Positions 24,521 through 34,344 of a DNA stretch of 64,000 nt are shown here, in pieces. Position numbers and translations under genes: made by a program. Origin of the DNA: Micromonospora alfalfae (GTDB taxonomy: Bacteria > Actinomycetota > Actinomycetes > Mycobacteriales > Micromonosporaceae); assembly GCF_022230925.1 (NCBI RefSeq), contig NZ_JAKKFH010000045.1:310001-374000 (forward strand). Direction: 5' to 3'. The notes under the pieces were generated by a model that was not told where the DNA came from, did no database searches, and saw nothing but the letters and a program-made list of their open reading frames with translations. Positions within the stretch are counted from its first letter, which is position 1; each line of letters starts with the position of its first letter.

Positions 24521-26245
24521 GTGGTGAAGGCGAGCAAGGGTACGACAACGGTCGGCGAGCTGTTGCTCAGCCGGCTCCACGACCTCGGAGTGCGCCATGT
24601 CTTCGGGTTGCCGGGGGACTACAACATGGATTTCCTCGATCAGATCGAGGCGTTCGACGGGATCGAGTGGGTCGGTAGCTGCAACGAGCTCAACGCCGGC
24701 TACAGCGCCGACGGGTACGCCCGCCTCGCGGGTGTGGCCGCGATCCTCACCACGTTCGGTCCCGGCGAGCTGTCGGCGGTCAACGCGCTGGCCGGGGCCA
24801 TGGCGGAGTCGGTACCCATCGTCTCGATCGTCGGCGGTCCGACCGAAGAGATCATGCGGCAGCACACCTCCATGCACCACTCGCTCGCCGACGGCGACTT
24901 CGACCACTGGATACGGGTGGCGCGCGAGGTGACAGTCGCCCAGACCTCGCTGACCGCGCAGAACGCTGCGGGGGAGGTCGATCGGGTGCTCACCGAGTGC
25001 TGGTCGCAGCAGCGCCCGGTCTACATCCGGATTCCCGGCGACGTGGCCCACGCCGAGGTCGCCGGCCCGGGGAAACGGTTCACCAGGCCCGAGCCGGTGG
25101 TGGCGCCCGGGCAGCTCGACGCCTTCGCCGCGGCCGCCCGGCGACTGCTCGCCGGTGCCGAGCGGCCGGCCATGCTGGTGGGAAACCTGCCGATCCGCTT
25201 CAACCTCGGCGCGGCCGTCACCGCCATGGTCGCCGACCGAAACTGGCCGGTCGCCGCGCAGTCGCTGGGACGGGGACTGCTCGACGAGTCCGACCCCCAC
25301 TACGTGGGCATCTACAACGGCGGCGACAGCCCCGATGAGGTTGCGGAGGTGGTGGAGGGCGCGGACGCCCTGGTCTGCGTGGGCACCACGTTCTTCGACT
25401 GGGACGGCCTGTTCACCGCCGACCTGAAGGTGGACCGGGTGATCAGTCTGCACCGGGACGCCGCCGTCGTCGCCGGCACCCGCTTCGCCCCGATCGCGTT
25501 GCCGGCGGCGCTGCGGTGCCTGCACGAGATCGCCCCGAACCGTACGACGGAATGGTCACGCGCGCCGCTGCTGGCGGGCGACCCGCCCGTACTCGACCCG
25601 TCGAACAACGAACCGATCCGGCAGGCACGGCTCTGGCCGGCGATCCAGAGCATGCTGCGTGAGGGGGACATCTTCGTCCCGGAAACCGGCACCCCGTCCT
25701 TCGGCGCGGCGACGATGCGGCTGCCCGCCGGGGTCACCGTTGTGGAACCGCCCATCTGGGGCTCGATCGGCTACGCCACACCGGCCGCCTTCGGCGCCGC
25801 GGTGGCGGCACCGGATCGACGGACGGTGCTGATCACCGGCGACGGATCACTGCAACTGACAGTGCAGGAGATCAGCCGGATGCTCGCCACGAACCAACGC
25901 CCGATCATCGTCGTCGTCAACAACGGCGGCTACACCGTCGAACGGGCAGTCGACGGACGGCACCAGCCGTACAACGACATCGACAACTGGCGGTACACGG
26001 AACTCCCCGCAGTGTTCGCGCGGGACAGGACCTTCACCGCCCACGTCGCCCGGACCGAAGGCGAGCTGGCCGCCATCCTGGCCGGCATCGACGGACCACC
26101 GCCCCAGCTGACCCTCATCGAGGTGGAGACCGACCGGCTGGACCTGCCCGCCGGAATGCCCCAGTGGGGTCGGGAGACGTCCGCGGCGGACTACCACGCA
26201 CAGCTGGCCTCCACACCGGTCCTGCCCCTGGGCGGGCTGCCCTGA
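24521..26245 (+). CDS. Thiamine-diphosphate 2-oxo acid decarboxylase (PDC/IPDC-like)
   Basis: A 574-residue enzyme of the pyruvate/indolepyruvate decarboxylase group. The N-terminal Pyr domain has HVFGLPGDYNMDFLDQIE and the catalytic Glu in SCNELNAGYSADGYAR. HHSLAD contains the double His typical of decarboxylases. The PP domain has the Mg-ThDP motif TGDGSLQLTVQEISRM ending in VVNNGGYTVE. Substrate could be pyruvate, phenylpyruvate or indolepyruvate; I cannot discriminate. GTG at 24521 follows GACGGGGG. A nearby aldehyde dehydrogenase (29.4-31.0 kb) could oxidise the product, though they are not in one operon. Confidence 0.9.
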   Translation: MVKASKGTTTVGELLLSRLHDLGVRHVFGLPGDYNMDFLDQIEAFDGIEWVGSCNELNAGYSADGYARLAGVAAILTTFGPGELSAVNALAGAMAESVPIVSIVGGPTEEIMRQHTSMHHSLADGDFDHWIRVAREVTVAQTSLTAQNAAGEVDRVLTECWSQQRPVYIRIPGDVAHAEVAGPGKRFTRPEPVVAPGQLDAFAAAARRLLAGAERPAMLVGNLPIRFNLGAAVTAMVADRNWPVAAQSLGRGLLDESDPHYVGIYNGGDSPDEVAEVVEGADALVCVGTTFFDWDGLFTADLKVDRVISLHRDAAVVAGTRFAPIALPAALRCLHEIAPNRTTEWSRAPLLAGDPPVLDPSNNEPIRQARLWPAIQSMLREGDIFVPETGTPSFGAATMRLPAGVTVVEPPIWGSIGYATPAAFGAAVAAPDRRTVLITGDGSLQLTVQEISRMLATNQRPIIVVVNNGGYTVERAVDGRHQPYNDIDNWRYTELPAVFARDRTFTAHVARTEGELAAILAGIDGPPPQLTLIEVETDRLDLPAGMPQWGRETSAADYHAQLASTPVLPLGGLP

Positions 26246-26406
26246 GCGTCGGCGTCCGCTTCCTCACCTGCCGAAACCGCTCGGTCACCGACCGGTAAGT
26301 TTCCGCTCGGGACATGCCCCTGCAACAGGGACGAAATGGTCAACGACCAGGCTGGGGTCAGCCTGCCGGCCGCTCCTTCGCCGGCCCGCCGAGCGGAGGG
26401 ACAGAC

Positions 26407-27108
26407 ATGTTGCTGCGAGTTCGGGTCACCCTGCCGGACCGTCCGGGCACCCTGGGTCAGGTTGCCCGTACCTTGGGCGTCTCCGGGGCGGACATCGTCC
26501 AGGTGGTGGTCCTCGAACGGCTCGGCGGGCGCGCGGTGGACGACTTCACTGTCGTCTGGCCGGGCGCGGCGCGGGTGGAGCGGCTGCTGGCCGGCCTCGC
26601 GGCGATACCGGGGGTGCGGGTGGACGGTGTGTGGCGGGCGATCGGCGCGCCCACCACCACAGGCCAGGACGCGGAGCTGTTGGCCCAGGTCGCGGCCAAC
26701 CCGGCGGACGGGTTGGCCACCCTTGTCGACGCGGTGCCGGGGCTGCTGGCCGCCGATTGGGCCGTGGGCGCCGTGGTGCCTGTCGACTGGGCCTCGCGGA
26801 GCGGGGGCGGCGGGGCGACGGTGGGGCACGCGAGCTGGCGTGCTCCCGTACCCCCGCGGTTGCCGGAGGTGACCCCGCTGCGCGGGCGGTCGATGACCAC
26901 GCCCGACGGCACCCACCACGCGATCGCGCCGTTCGGCCGGGCGGGCCTGGTGCTGGTGGTGGCCCGCGAGCGTAGCGAGACCCTCTCCGCCGCGGCGTTC
27001 CACAGCACCGAGGTGGATCGGCTCACCCAGCTCGTCCGGGCCTGCGCGGTGATCCTCGGCGACCGACTGGACCTGGTCGGCGCACCACCGGTCAGCGCCA
27101 ACCCCTGA
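26407..27108 (+). CDS. ACT-domain regulator-like protein
   Basis: A 233-residue protein with an N-terminal ACT domain (about residues 1-75): LLRVRVTLPDRPGTLGQVAR and AVDDFTVVWPG. The rest (about 90-230) looks like a weak GAF-type domain, with LVDAVPGLLAADWAVGAVVP and a helical end AAFHSTEVDRLTQLVRACAV. It is a paralogue of the N-terminal two thirds of the ACT-GNAT protein at 28.3-29.4 kb. It may sense an amino acid; no catalytic part is present. ATG at 26407 follows GGAGGGA. Confidence 0.8.
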   Translation: MLLRVRVTLPDRPGTLGQVARTLGVSGADIVQVVVLERLGGRAVDDFTVVWPGAARVERLLAGLAAIPGVRVDGVWRAIGAPTTTGQDAELLAQVAANPADGLATLVDAVPGLLAADWAVGAVVPVDWASRSGGGGATVGHASWRAPVPPRLPEVTPLRGRSMTTPDGTHHAIAPFGRAGLVLVVARERSETLSAAAFHSTEVDRLTQLVRACAVILGDRLDLVGAPPVSANP

Positions 27109-27169
27109 GGCGCCACCCGTCGACCGGGCAGCCCGCGGAGGCCGGATTTGTTGATCTAGTCTCCTCGGG

Positions 27170-28228
27170 ATGAACAAGTCCACTGATGAATATCGCGCGG
27201 AGACCGCCGCGGGCGGCCGGGCCCGGTCCGGTGCGCCGCAGGGCTACGAGGGGGACGCCAAGCTGCCGCACCCGCCGGCTGCCGCGCCGGTGCCCGGGCG
27301 GCGGCCGGGGATCCAGATGGCACCCACCTACGCGGACTTCGGCACCGAGCCGCCCCGCCTCGGCAACGTCGAGATCACCGGCGTGCACCGGTCCTCGGCG
27401 GCGGACGACCACCTTTCGATTAACGCCGGCGGGTCGGTCGAGTTCGAGTTCGACGTACCCGACCCGGCCGTGGTCCGGGAGGCATGCGTCACCCTGATGG
27501 CGCTCGCGTCGATGCTGGCCGGGGGTCCCGGGTACGCCCCGCTCACCGTTGTCCTCAACGGCCGGCCGCTGGCCGACGAGTTCCGCATCCCGAACGGTGG
27601 TGGGCTTCCGCAACGGCTGGTCTTCGCGGTCCCGGCCGTGGAATTGGTCGCCGGCCGGAACACGATGCGGATCGCGAGCGGTGTCGACGCCCGGAGCATG
27701 CTGTGGCTCTACCGGGTCACTGTCGACCCGATGTACGCGCATGACCAGGCGGGCCTGGCCCTCGTCCGGCAGGCGATCGCGGAGCCGGTGCTGCGGTACA
27801 CGAGTGCCGTCGGCGAGGTCACCATCTTCGTCGATCGGGGCGAGCAGTCCGTCCTCGACCAGGTGGCGTGGGCCGACACGTCCGGTGCCGAGTACGCGAT
27901 CACGTTCGAGAAGCAACAGCAGGCCTTCTACGGCTGGCGGCGGCAGCCGGGTGGAGAGCCGACGGAGTTCCGCGGCCGGCTGACCGAGCGCGGCACCGTC
28001 GCCAAGGAGGCGCGGCGCTTCCACACCCAGGAGGGCTGGGCCGGCGGCTGGCACCGCTCGGGTGACCTGCTCCTCGCCGTGGGGGTACGCGACCACCCGC
28101 TCAGCAGGCTGGCCTGGCGGGACCTGCGCGGCAACAACGGCACGATCGCCTTGGGCGGCGGTGGGTTCCTGGGCACCTACCAGCGGGTCGGCGAGGGCCC
28201 CATCGGCTACCGCGGCCGTTTCGCGTAG
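27170..28228 (+). CDS. Hypothetical protein with two beta-rich domains
   Basis: A 352-residue soluble protein without signal peptide. After a polar N-terminus it has a beta-rich segment (about residues 60-190) with VEFEFDVPDPAVVREACVTL and APLTVVLNGRPLADEF, resembling a jelly-roll, and a second part with SAEYAITFEK-like strands and the C-terminal NNGTIALGGGGFLGTYQRVG. I do not recognise a characterised family. It is located between the two ACT paralogues and could share their regulation. Confidence 0.75.
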   Translation: MNKSTDEYRAETAAGGRARSGAPQGYEGDAKLPHPPAAAPVPGRRPGIQMAPTYADFGTEPPRLGNVEITGVHRSSAADDHLSINAGGSVEFEFDVPDPAVVREACVTLMALASMLAGGPGYAPLTVVLNGRPLADEFRIPNGGGLPQRLVFAVPAVELVAGRNTMRIASGVDARSMLWLYRVTVDPMYAHDQAGLALVRQAIAEPVLRYTSAVGEVTIFVDRGEQSVLDQVAWADTSGAEYAITFEKQQQAFYGWRRQPGGEPTEFRGRLTERGTVAKEARRFHTQEGWAGGWHRSGDLLLAVGVRDHPLSRLAWRDLRGNNGTIALGGGGFLGTYQRVGEGPIGYRGRFA

Positions 28229-28345
28229 CGGCGGATCCGGTGACCCGCCCGGCGGGGTCACGCTCCCGAGCGCAACCCGTCACCGCCGGGCAATCGGGCG
28301 GCAACAGCGGGGGACGAGGGTGGTACCCGGGGAAGGGAGCCAACC

Positions 28346-29410
28346 ATGACGTTGTGGCGGATCCGAGCGACGGTGGACGACCGGCCGGGTTACCTGTCGG
28401 TGCTCACCGCGAGTCTCGCGCTGCGCGGGGTCAACATCCTCACCGTGCAGGTGCAGCCCACCGAGCAGGGCGCGGTGGACGATTTCCTGGTCGACGCGCC
28501 GGACGCGCTCGACGAGGCCGAGCTGATCGCCGCGGTCGAGCGTGGTCGGGGCCGGGACTGCTGGGTGGCGCGCAGCGAGGCGCGTGGTCTGGCCGACCAG
28601 CCCACCCGGGTGCTCGGGCTGGCCAACCGGCTGGTGCGTGACCCGGACGCGACGGGTGAGGCGTTGCGGACCCTGCTCGCCGCCGACGTCGTGAGCTGGC
28701 GACCCGCGTCGGTCGGCGGCGAACGAGGGATCACCGGGGCCGGCATGCTGTTGGCCGACCCGGCGGGCGGTTCGTTCGCGCTGCGCCGGGCCGCACCCGA
28801 CTTCACCCCGGCGGAGTACGCGCGGGCGCAGGCCCTGGTCGAGCTGGCCGCCACCGTGGCGCGCCGGGCCGCCGAACAGGTCACAATGGTGCTGCCCGAC
28901 GGCGCGGAGGTGGCCGTCCGGCCGGCCAGCGCCCACGATCTGCCCGGCGTGCTGGAGCTGCACGAGGCGTGCTCACCGCGTAGCCGGCAGCGGCGTTACC
29001 TGGGCGGGGCAGCGCTGCCGCAGCCGGCCCGCCTGCGTCGACTGCTGGAGCCGAGCCGAGGGCTGACGCTGATCGCTGGCACCACCGGCTCCGACGGTAC
29101 GGCCGAGTCGGTGGTCGCCATGGCGAACCTGCTCGGCGAGGGCGACGAGGCCGAGGTGGCGCTGCTGGTGCGGGACGACTGGCAGCGGCGTGGGCTCGGC
29201 TCGGCGTTGCTGCGCCGGGTGGTCCAGCACGCCGACCGGTCCGGGTACGCGGCGCTGGTGCTGCACGTGCAGGCCACCAACGACCCGATGCTGCGTACGC
29301 TGCACCGGCTGGGTCGGCCCGCCGTGACGGAGCGCGACGGTGGGCTGCTCACTCTCACCGTCCCGCTCGCCGTCGCCTCCTCGGCGGAGCGCACTGGCGC
29401 GTTCGCCTAG
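28346..29410 (+). CDS. ACT domain - GNAT acetyltransferase fusion
   Basis: A 354-residue fusion. Residues 1-75 are an ACT domain (WRIRATVDDRPGYLSVLTA, AVDDFLVDAPDAL). A middle helical/GAF-like part (about 85-185) resembles the paralogue at 26.4 kb. Residues 190-345 form a GNAT domain with motif A VALLVRDDWQRRGLGSALLR and HADRSGYAALVLHVQATNDP. An amino acid bound by the ACT domain probably modulates acetylation of an unknown target, as in known actinobacterial ACT-GNAT or cAMP-GNAT protein acetyltransferases. ATG at 28346 follows GGAAGGGAG. Confidence 0.88.
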   Translation: MTLWRIRATVDDRPGYLSVLTASLALRGVNILTVQVQPTEQGAVDDFLVDAPDALDEAELIAAVERGRGRDCWVARSEARGLADQPTRVLGLANRLVRDPDATGEALRTLLAADVVSWRPASVGGERGITGAGMLLADPAGGSFALRRAAPDFTPAEYARAQALVELAATVARRAAEQVTMVLPDGAEVAVRPASAHDLPGVLELHEACSPRSRQRRYLGGAALPQPARLRRLLEPSRGLTLIAGTTGSDGTAESVVAMANLLGEGDEAEVALLVRDDWQRRGLGSALLRRVVQHADRSGYAALVLHVQATNDPMLRTLHRLGRPAVTERDGGLLTLTVPLAVASSAERTGAFA

Positions 29411-29427
29411 GGCCCTGGTTGCGGTGC

Positions 29428-30993
29428 TCAGGTGGTGGGGTGGCTGGTGTAGTCGGGGAAGTTGCCGTAGAGCCGGCTGTCTCCGCCGACGGTGACGGCC
29501 TGCACCAGCAGGTCGCCGCCGACGAACGCGCCCTTCCAGGAGGCGCCCCGGCCGCCGAACGGTTCGTCCCGGTCACCGCGTGAGCGCGGTTTGTTGATGC
29601 CCACCTTGAACGCCTGAAGGTCGACGGCGAGCTTGCCGGCCTCGTCGGTGTCGTCGCAGGCCAGCGAGGCCACCAGCGCGCCGTTGGAGGCGTTCATGGC
29701 GGCCAGCAGCTCGTCGGTGGTGTCCACCACGACGATCGTGTCGACGGGACCGAACGGCTCGGCGTGCATCAGTCGGGACCGTCCGGGCGGGGCGAGCAGC
29801 ACCGACGGCGCCACGTACGCCGAGGTGTCCTGCCCGGAGAGGAACGGCGCGCCGGTGAGCTTGCCGCGGTGCAGCGGGATCGCGCCGCCGCGGACCGCCT
29901 CGTCGACGGTGCGGCGTAGCTCGTCGGCCTTGGCGGCGCTGATCAGCGGCCCGAAGTCCAGCTCGGGCAGCGGGTCACCGGCGGCCCAGTCGTCGCCGAC
30001 GGCGAGCGGGTGACCGAAGCGGACCGAGCGGACGACCGGCAGGTACATGTCGAGGAACTCGTCGACCAGGTCTCGCTGCACCACGAAGCGGGGGTACGCG
30101 GTGCAGCGTTGCTTGCCGTACTCGAAACCCTTCCTGAGGTGAGTGGCGAGCAGGTCCCACTGGGTGAAGTTCCAGATGCCCCAGGCGTTGAGACCCTCCT
30201 GTTCGATGAAGTGCCGCTTGTCGCTGTCGAGCAGCGCGGCGGCCACCTTGCCGCCGTTGGACCGGCCGCCGACGAAAGCCACAGCGCCGATCTCGGGTGC
30301 CCGGACCAGCACCTCGGACAGTTCCCCGCCGCTGCCGGAGACGAGCGTGGCGGGCAGCCCGGCCCGGCGCATCAGCGCGTGCGCGACGGTCAGGCACACC
30401 GCGCCGCCCTGGGACGGGGTCTTGGCGATGACCGCGTTGCCGGCCAGGAGCTGGACCAGTTCGGCGTGCACCAGCACGCTCATCGGGTAGTTCCAGGACG
30501 CGATGTTGCTGACCGGGCCGGGCAGCGGTTCGCGGCCGTCCGCGAGCATCCGGTCGATCTCGTCGGCGTACCAGCGGACGCCGTCGAGCGCCCGGTCCAC
30601 GTCGGCGCAGGCCAGCCGCCACGGCTTGCCGATCTCCCAGACCAGCAGCAGGGCGAGCAGGTCGCGGTGGGCGGTGAGCGAGTCCAGGGCTTCGGCGACC
30701 CGGGCCTTGCGGTCGGCCAGCGGGGTCCGGGCCCAGGCCCGGTGCGCGGCGGCGGCGTGGGTCACCGCGGCACGTGCGGTGGTCGCGTCGACCCGGGGCA
30801 GGTTGATGAGGACTGTGTTGTCCACCGGGGTGCGGACCGGGGCGGGTTGGCCGACCGCGCGCCATTCGCCCTCGATCAGGTTGTGCAGTGTGGTGACGCC
30901 GTCGACCTCGGCGCCGAACGCCTCCGGGGCGGCGGCCACCGCGCGGGCCAGGATGTCGGTCCAGGTGGTGCCGTCGGCGAGTCGTAGTGCCAT
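29428..30993 (-). CDS. Aldehyde dehydrogenase family protein
   Basis: A 521-residue NAD(P)-dependent aldehyde dehydrogenase. The cofactor region has NIASWNYPMSVL and NAVIAKTPSQGG; the general-base Glu lies in FIEQEGLNAWG; the catalytic Cys is in GKQRCTAYPRF. The C-terminal ALDH part includes FGPVDTIVVVDTTDELLAAM and KPRSRGDRDEPFGGRGASWKG. Natural substrate unknown. It is transcribed divergently from the cellulase gene. Confidence 0.92.
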   Translation of the reverse strand: MALRLADGTTWTDILARAVAAAPEAFGAEVDGVTTLHNLIEGEWRAVGQPAPVRTPVDNTVLINLPRVDATTARAAVTHAAAAHRAWARTPLADRKARVAEALDSLTAHRDLLALLLVWEIGKPWRLACADVDRALDGVRWYADEIDRMLADGREPLPGPVSNIASWNYPMSVLVHAELVQLLAGNAVIAKTPSQGGAVCLTVAHALMRRAGLPATLVSGSGGELSEVLVRAPEIGAVAFVGGRSNGGKVAAALLDSDKRHFIEQEGLNAWGIWNFTQWDLLATHLRKGFEYGKQRCTAYPRFVVQRDLVDEFLDMYLPVVRSVRFGHPLAVGDDWAAGDPLPELDFGPLISAAKADELRRTVDEAVRGGAIPLHRGKLTGAPFLSGQDTSAYVAPSVLLAPPGRSRLMHAEPFGPVDTIVVVDTTDELLAAMNASNGALVASLACDDTDEAGKLAVDLQAFKVGINKPRSRGDRDEPFGGRGASWKGAFVGGDLLVQAVTVGGDSRLYGNFPDYTSHPTT

Positions 30994-31426
30994 CGCTTCT
31001 CCTCAGGGTTGACCAGGGAGCGGCGGCGTCGACGGCACCGCTGGTGAGCGGTACTGTCTCGCGCTTGGTAGTGGGTCAGCAACAGTACGTTTGTCTGGCT
31101 GGCCGACGAAGCGCTCGAACGGCGCGAAAACCGTCGCGGAAGCTACCGTCGTGAGCTGCGCAAACCCGATTCACAGATCGAAGACTGTCGATGGTGTGAG
31201 ATGGTCCGCAATGGTTACTCGCGAGTACGGAAGCGGTGCCGCGCACGTAGGTCCTGGTTGCCAGGCTTCCCAACCAGCGAGCCGCCCATTACATTGTCGG
31301 TTATCCATGGGAGCGCTTCCATGGCCCATGGTCACACCGCCACCCCGCTGTCGCCGGTGGCCGTGCCGCCCGTACGCCGTCCCGCGTCGGTGCGACCGCC
31401 GGCGGCGCCTCCGACAGGAGTCCGCC
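30994..31426. other. Divergent promoter spacer of aldehyde dehydrogenase and cellulase genes
   Basis: A 433-base gene-free stretch. It holds the CebR-type operator near its right end and a possible cellulase promoter TTCCCA (31267-31272) - 17 bases - TACATT (31290-31295). The rest shows AT-richer patches but no credible gene. Confidence 0.6.
31305..31324. promoter_or_regulatory. CebR-type operator upstream of the GH9 cellulase
   Basis: TGGGAGCGCTTCCA (31308-31321) is the CebR box with one change. It is embedded in a 20-base near-palindrome that begins and ends with CCATGG. It lies about 100 bases upstream of the cellulase ATG and just after a possible -10, so repressor binding should block transcription. 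Confidence 0.82.
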
Positions 31427-34330
31427 ATGCGCCACCTGACCCGGCCGTTCAGCGGCCAGCCCGGCCGGTCGCCGGCCGCCGACCAGCCCTGGCCGCGGCG
31501 GCTGCTGACCCTCGGCGTCGCGCTGCTCACCGGCGCGTCCCTCGCGGTGACCGCCCCACCGTCCGAGCCCGCCTCCGCCGCGCCCGCCGCGACCTACAAC
31601 TACGCCGAGGCGTTGCAGAAGTCGCTGCTCTTCTACGAGGCGCAGCAGTCCGGTCGACTGCCCGACTGGAACCGGGTCTCCTGGCGCGGAGACAGCGCGC
31701 TCACCGACGGCGCCAGCGCGGGCGTGGACCTCACCGGCGGTTGGTACGACGCCGGCGACCACGTCAAGTTCGGTTTCCCGATGGCGTTCAGCGCCACAAT
31801 GCTCGCCTGGGGCGCTGTCGAGTACCGCAGCGGCTACACCGCCTCCGGGCAACTGCCGCACCTGCTCAACAACCTGCGCTTCGTCAACGACTACTTCATC
31901 AAGGCGCACCCGTCGGCAAACGTCCTCTACGGACAGGTGGGCAAGGGCGACGACGACCACAAGTGGTGGGGTCCGGCCGAGGTGCTGCCGATGGCGCGGC
32001 CCGCGTACAAGATCGATGCCAGCTGTGGCGGCGCGGACCTGGCGGGGGAGACGGCGGCCGCGATGGCCGCCTCCTCGATGGTGTTCCGGCCCACCGACGC
32101 GGCCTACGCGGACAAGCTGCTCGGGCACGCCCGGCAGCTCTACACCTTCGCCGACACGGTGCGGAAGGCCTACCACGAGTGCATCACCGACGCCACCAGC
32201 TTCTACCGCTCGTGGAGCGGCTGGCAGGACGAGCTGGTCTGGGCCGCGATCTGGCTGCACCGGGCCACCGGCGAGGCCAGCTACCTGACCAAGGCCGAGA
32301 GTGAGTACGACAAGCTCGGCACCGAGAACCAGTCCACCACCCGCTCCTACAAGTGGACCATCGCCTGGGACAACAAGCAGTTCGGCGCGTACGTGCTGCT
32401 GGCCAACCTGACCGGCAAGCAGAAGTACGTCGACGACGCCAACCGGTGGCTGGACTACTGGACCGTCGGGGTGAACGGGCAGCGGGTGCCGTACTCGCCG
32501 GGCGGGATGGCGGTGCTCGACTCCTGGGGCGCGCTGCGCTACGCCGCGAACACCTCCTTCGCCGCGCTGGTCTACAGCGACAAGACCACCGACACCACCC
32601 GCAAGGCCCGCTATCACGACTTCGCCGTCCGGCAGATCAACTACGCGCTCGGCGACAACCCGCGCAACTCCAGCTACGTCATCGGGTTCGGCGCCAACTC
32701 GCCGAAGAACCCGCACCACCGCACCGCGCACGGTTCCTGGTGGGACAGCCAGACCGTGCCGGTGGAGACCCGGCACACCCTCTACGGCGCGCTGGTCGGC
32801 GGCCCGTCCTCGGCCAACGACGCGTACAGCGACAGCCGCTCGGACTACGTGATGAACGAGGTGGCCACCGACTACAACGCCGGCTTCACGTCCGCGCTGG
32901 TCCGGCTGACCTCCGAGTACGGCGGCACGCCGCTGGCGAACTTCCCGGTCGCCGAGACGCCGGACATCGACGAGCTGACAGTGGAGACCACTGTGACGCA
33001 GGCCGAACCTCGGGCCACCGGGCTCAAGGTGATGGTCTACAACAAGTCCGCGTTCCCGGCCCGCGCGCTGACCGACGGCCGGTTCCGGTACTACTTCCGG
33101 CCCGACGGCACCGGCCCGGTGCAGGTCACCGCCGGCTACACCCAGGGCTGCCCGTCCCCGACCACAGCCAAGCAGTACAGCGGTGACATCTGGTACGTCG
33201 AGGTGAACTGCGCCGGGTACACCATCGCCCCGGCGGGTCAGTCACAGCACCGGATGGAGGTCCAGTTCAAGGTCGGCGTGCCGGAGGGCGGCACCTGGGA
33301 CCCGACAAACGACCCGTCGTACCAGGCCACCGCCGGGCCCAACCGGAAGGTGCCGCTCTACTCCGGCGCCACCCGGGTGTGGGGCGAGGAGCCGGGCCCG
33401 GTCGTACCGGACACCACCGCGCCGACCGTCCCCGGTACCCCGGTGGCGTCCAACCTCGGCCCCCGCACCGTCACCCTGACCTGGGCGCCGTCCACTGACA
33501 GCGGCGGCAGCGGCCTCGCCGGGTACGACGTCCGCGAGGTCCAGGTCAACAGCGACACGGTCCTGGTCCGGCCGGTCACCGGCACGACGTTGACCATCAC
33601 GACGCTGCTGCCAGCGACGTCGTACGAGTTCACCGTCGTGGCCCGCGACGGGGCCGGCAACACGTCGGCCGCCTCACCGAAGCTCACGGTGACCACGCCG
33701 CCGGCCGGCACCGCCGACACCACAGCGCCGAGCACCCCCGGCACGCCGGTCGCCTCGGCCGTCACCGCCACCGGGCTCACACTGGCCTGGACCCCGTCGA
33801 CCGACAACGTGGGCGTCACCGGCTACCGGGTCTATCGCGAGGCCGGCGCCACCGACGTGCTTGTCGGCTCGCCGACCGGCACCACCCAGGCGGTGTCCGG
33901 GCTGACCGCCTCGACGGCGTACCAGTTCTACGTGGTGGCAGTGGACGCGGCGGGCAACACCTCCGCGGCGTCCACGCCGGTCGCGGTGACCACCGCGGCG
34001 CCGCCGGTCGGTGGCACCTGCACTGTGGGGTACGCCACCACCGACTGGGGCGGCGGCTTCACCGCCAACGTGTCGATCACCAACACCGGCACCACAGCGA
34101 TCAACGGTTGGACGGTGCGGTTCAGCTTCCCCGGTGGGCAGAGCGTCAGCCAGGGCTGGTCGGCGACGATCAGCCAGAGCGGCGCGGCGGTCACCGCCAC
34201 GAACCTGTCCTACAACGGCACGATCGCGGCGGGCGCGTCGGTGAGCTTCGGCTTCAACGGCACGTACAGCGGCGCCAACCCGAAACCGACGGCCTTCACC
34301 GTCAACAACACACCCTGCACCATCGCCTGA
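31427..34330 (+). CDS. Secreted modular GH9 cellulase (GH9-CBM3-FnIII-FnIII-CBM2)
   Basis: A 967-residue extracellular endoglucanase. A signal peptide with a basic start and hydrophobic core ends near SAAPAA (about residue 50). The GH9 domain (about 54-500) has the nucleophilic-water Asp motif GWYDAGDHVKFGFP, NPHHRTAHGSW and the acid Glu in YVMNEVATDYNAGF. A CBM3c-like domain (about 515-650) follows, then two fibronectin type III modules (about 661-755 and 763-855) and a C-terminal CBM2 (about 861-967) with the Cys pair TCTVGY ... NNTPCTIA. The ATG at 31427 follows AGGAG. GH9 with CBM3c often works processively. The CebR box upstream ties it to the cebEFG operon. Confidence 0.95.
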   Translation: MRHLTRPFSGQPGRSPAADQPWPRRLLTLGVALLTGASLAVTAPPSEPASAAPAATYNYAEALQKSLLFYEAQQSGRLPDWNRVSWRGDSALTDGASAGVDLTGGWYDAGDHVKFGFPMAFSATMLAWGAVEYRSGYTASGQLPHLLNNLRFVNDYFIKAHPSANVLYGQVGKGDDDHKWWGPAEVLPMARPAYKIDASCGGADLAGETAAAMAASSMVFRPTDAAYADKLLGHARQLYTFADTVRKAYHECITDATSFYRSWSGWQDELVWAAIWLHRATGEASYLTKAESEYDKLGTENQSTTRSYKWTIAWDNKQFGAYVLLANLTGKQKYVDDANRWLDYWTVGVNGQRVPYSPGGMAVLDSWGALRYAANTSFAALVYSDKTTDTTRKARYHDFAVRQINYALGDNPRNSSYVIGFGANSPKNPHHRTAHGSWWDSQTVPVETRHTLYGALVGGPSSANDAYSDSRSDYVMNEVATDYNAGFTSALVRLTSEYGGTPLANFPVAETPDIDELTVETTVTQAEPRATGLKVMVYNKSAFPARALTDGRFRYYFRPDGTGPVQVTAGYTQGCPSPTTAKQYSGDIWYVEVNCAGYTIAPAGQSQHRMEVQFKVGVPEGGTWDPTNDPSYQATAGPNRKVPLYSGATRVWGEEPGPVVPDTTAPTVPGTPVASNLGPRTVTLTWAPSTDSGGSGLAGYDVREVQVNSDTVLVRPVTGTTLTITTLLPATSYEFTVVARDGAGNTSAASPKLTVTTPPAGTADTTAPSTPGTPVASAVTATGLTLAWTPSTDNVGVTGYRVYREAGATDVLVGSPTGTTQAVSGLTASTAYQFYVVAVDAAGNTSAASTPVAVTTAAPPVGGTCTVGYATTDWGGGFTANVSITNTGTTAINGWTVRFSFPGGQSVSQGWSATISQSGAAVTATNLSYNGTIAAGASVSFGFNGTYSGANPKPTAFTVNNTPCTIA

Positions 34331-34344
34331 CCGGCACCGCGACG

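Noticed and set aside
31076..31273. 65-codon minus-strand frame in the cellulase promoter region
   Set aside because: No ribosome site, no conserved features, and it overlaps the regulatory region.
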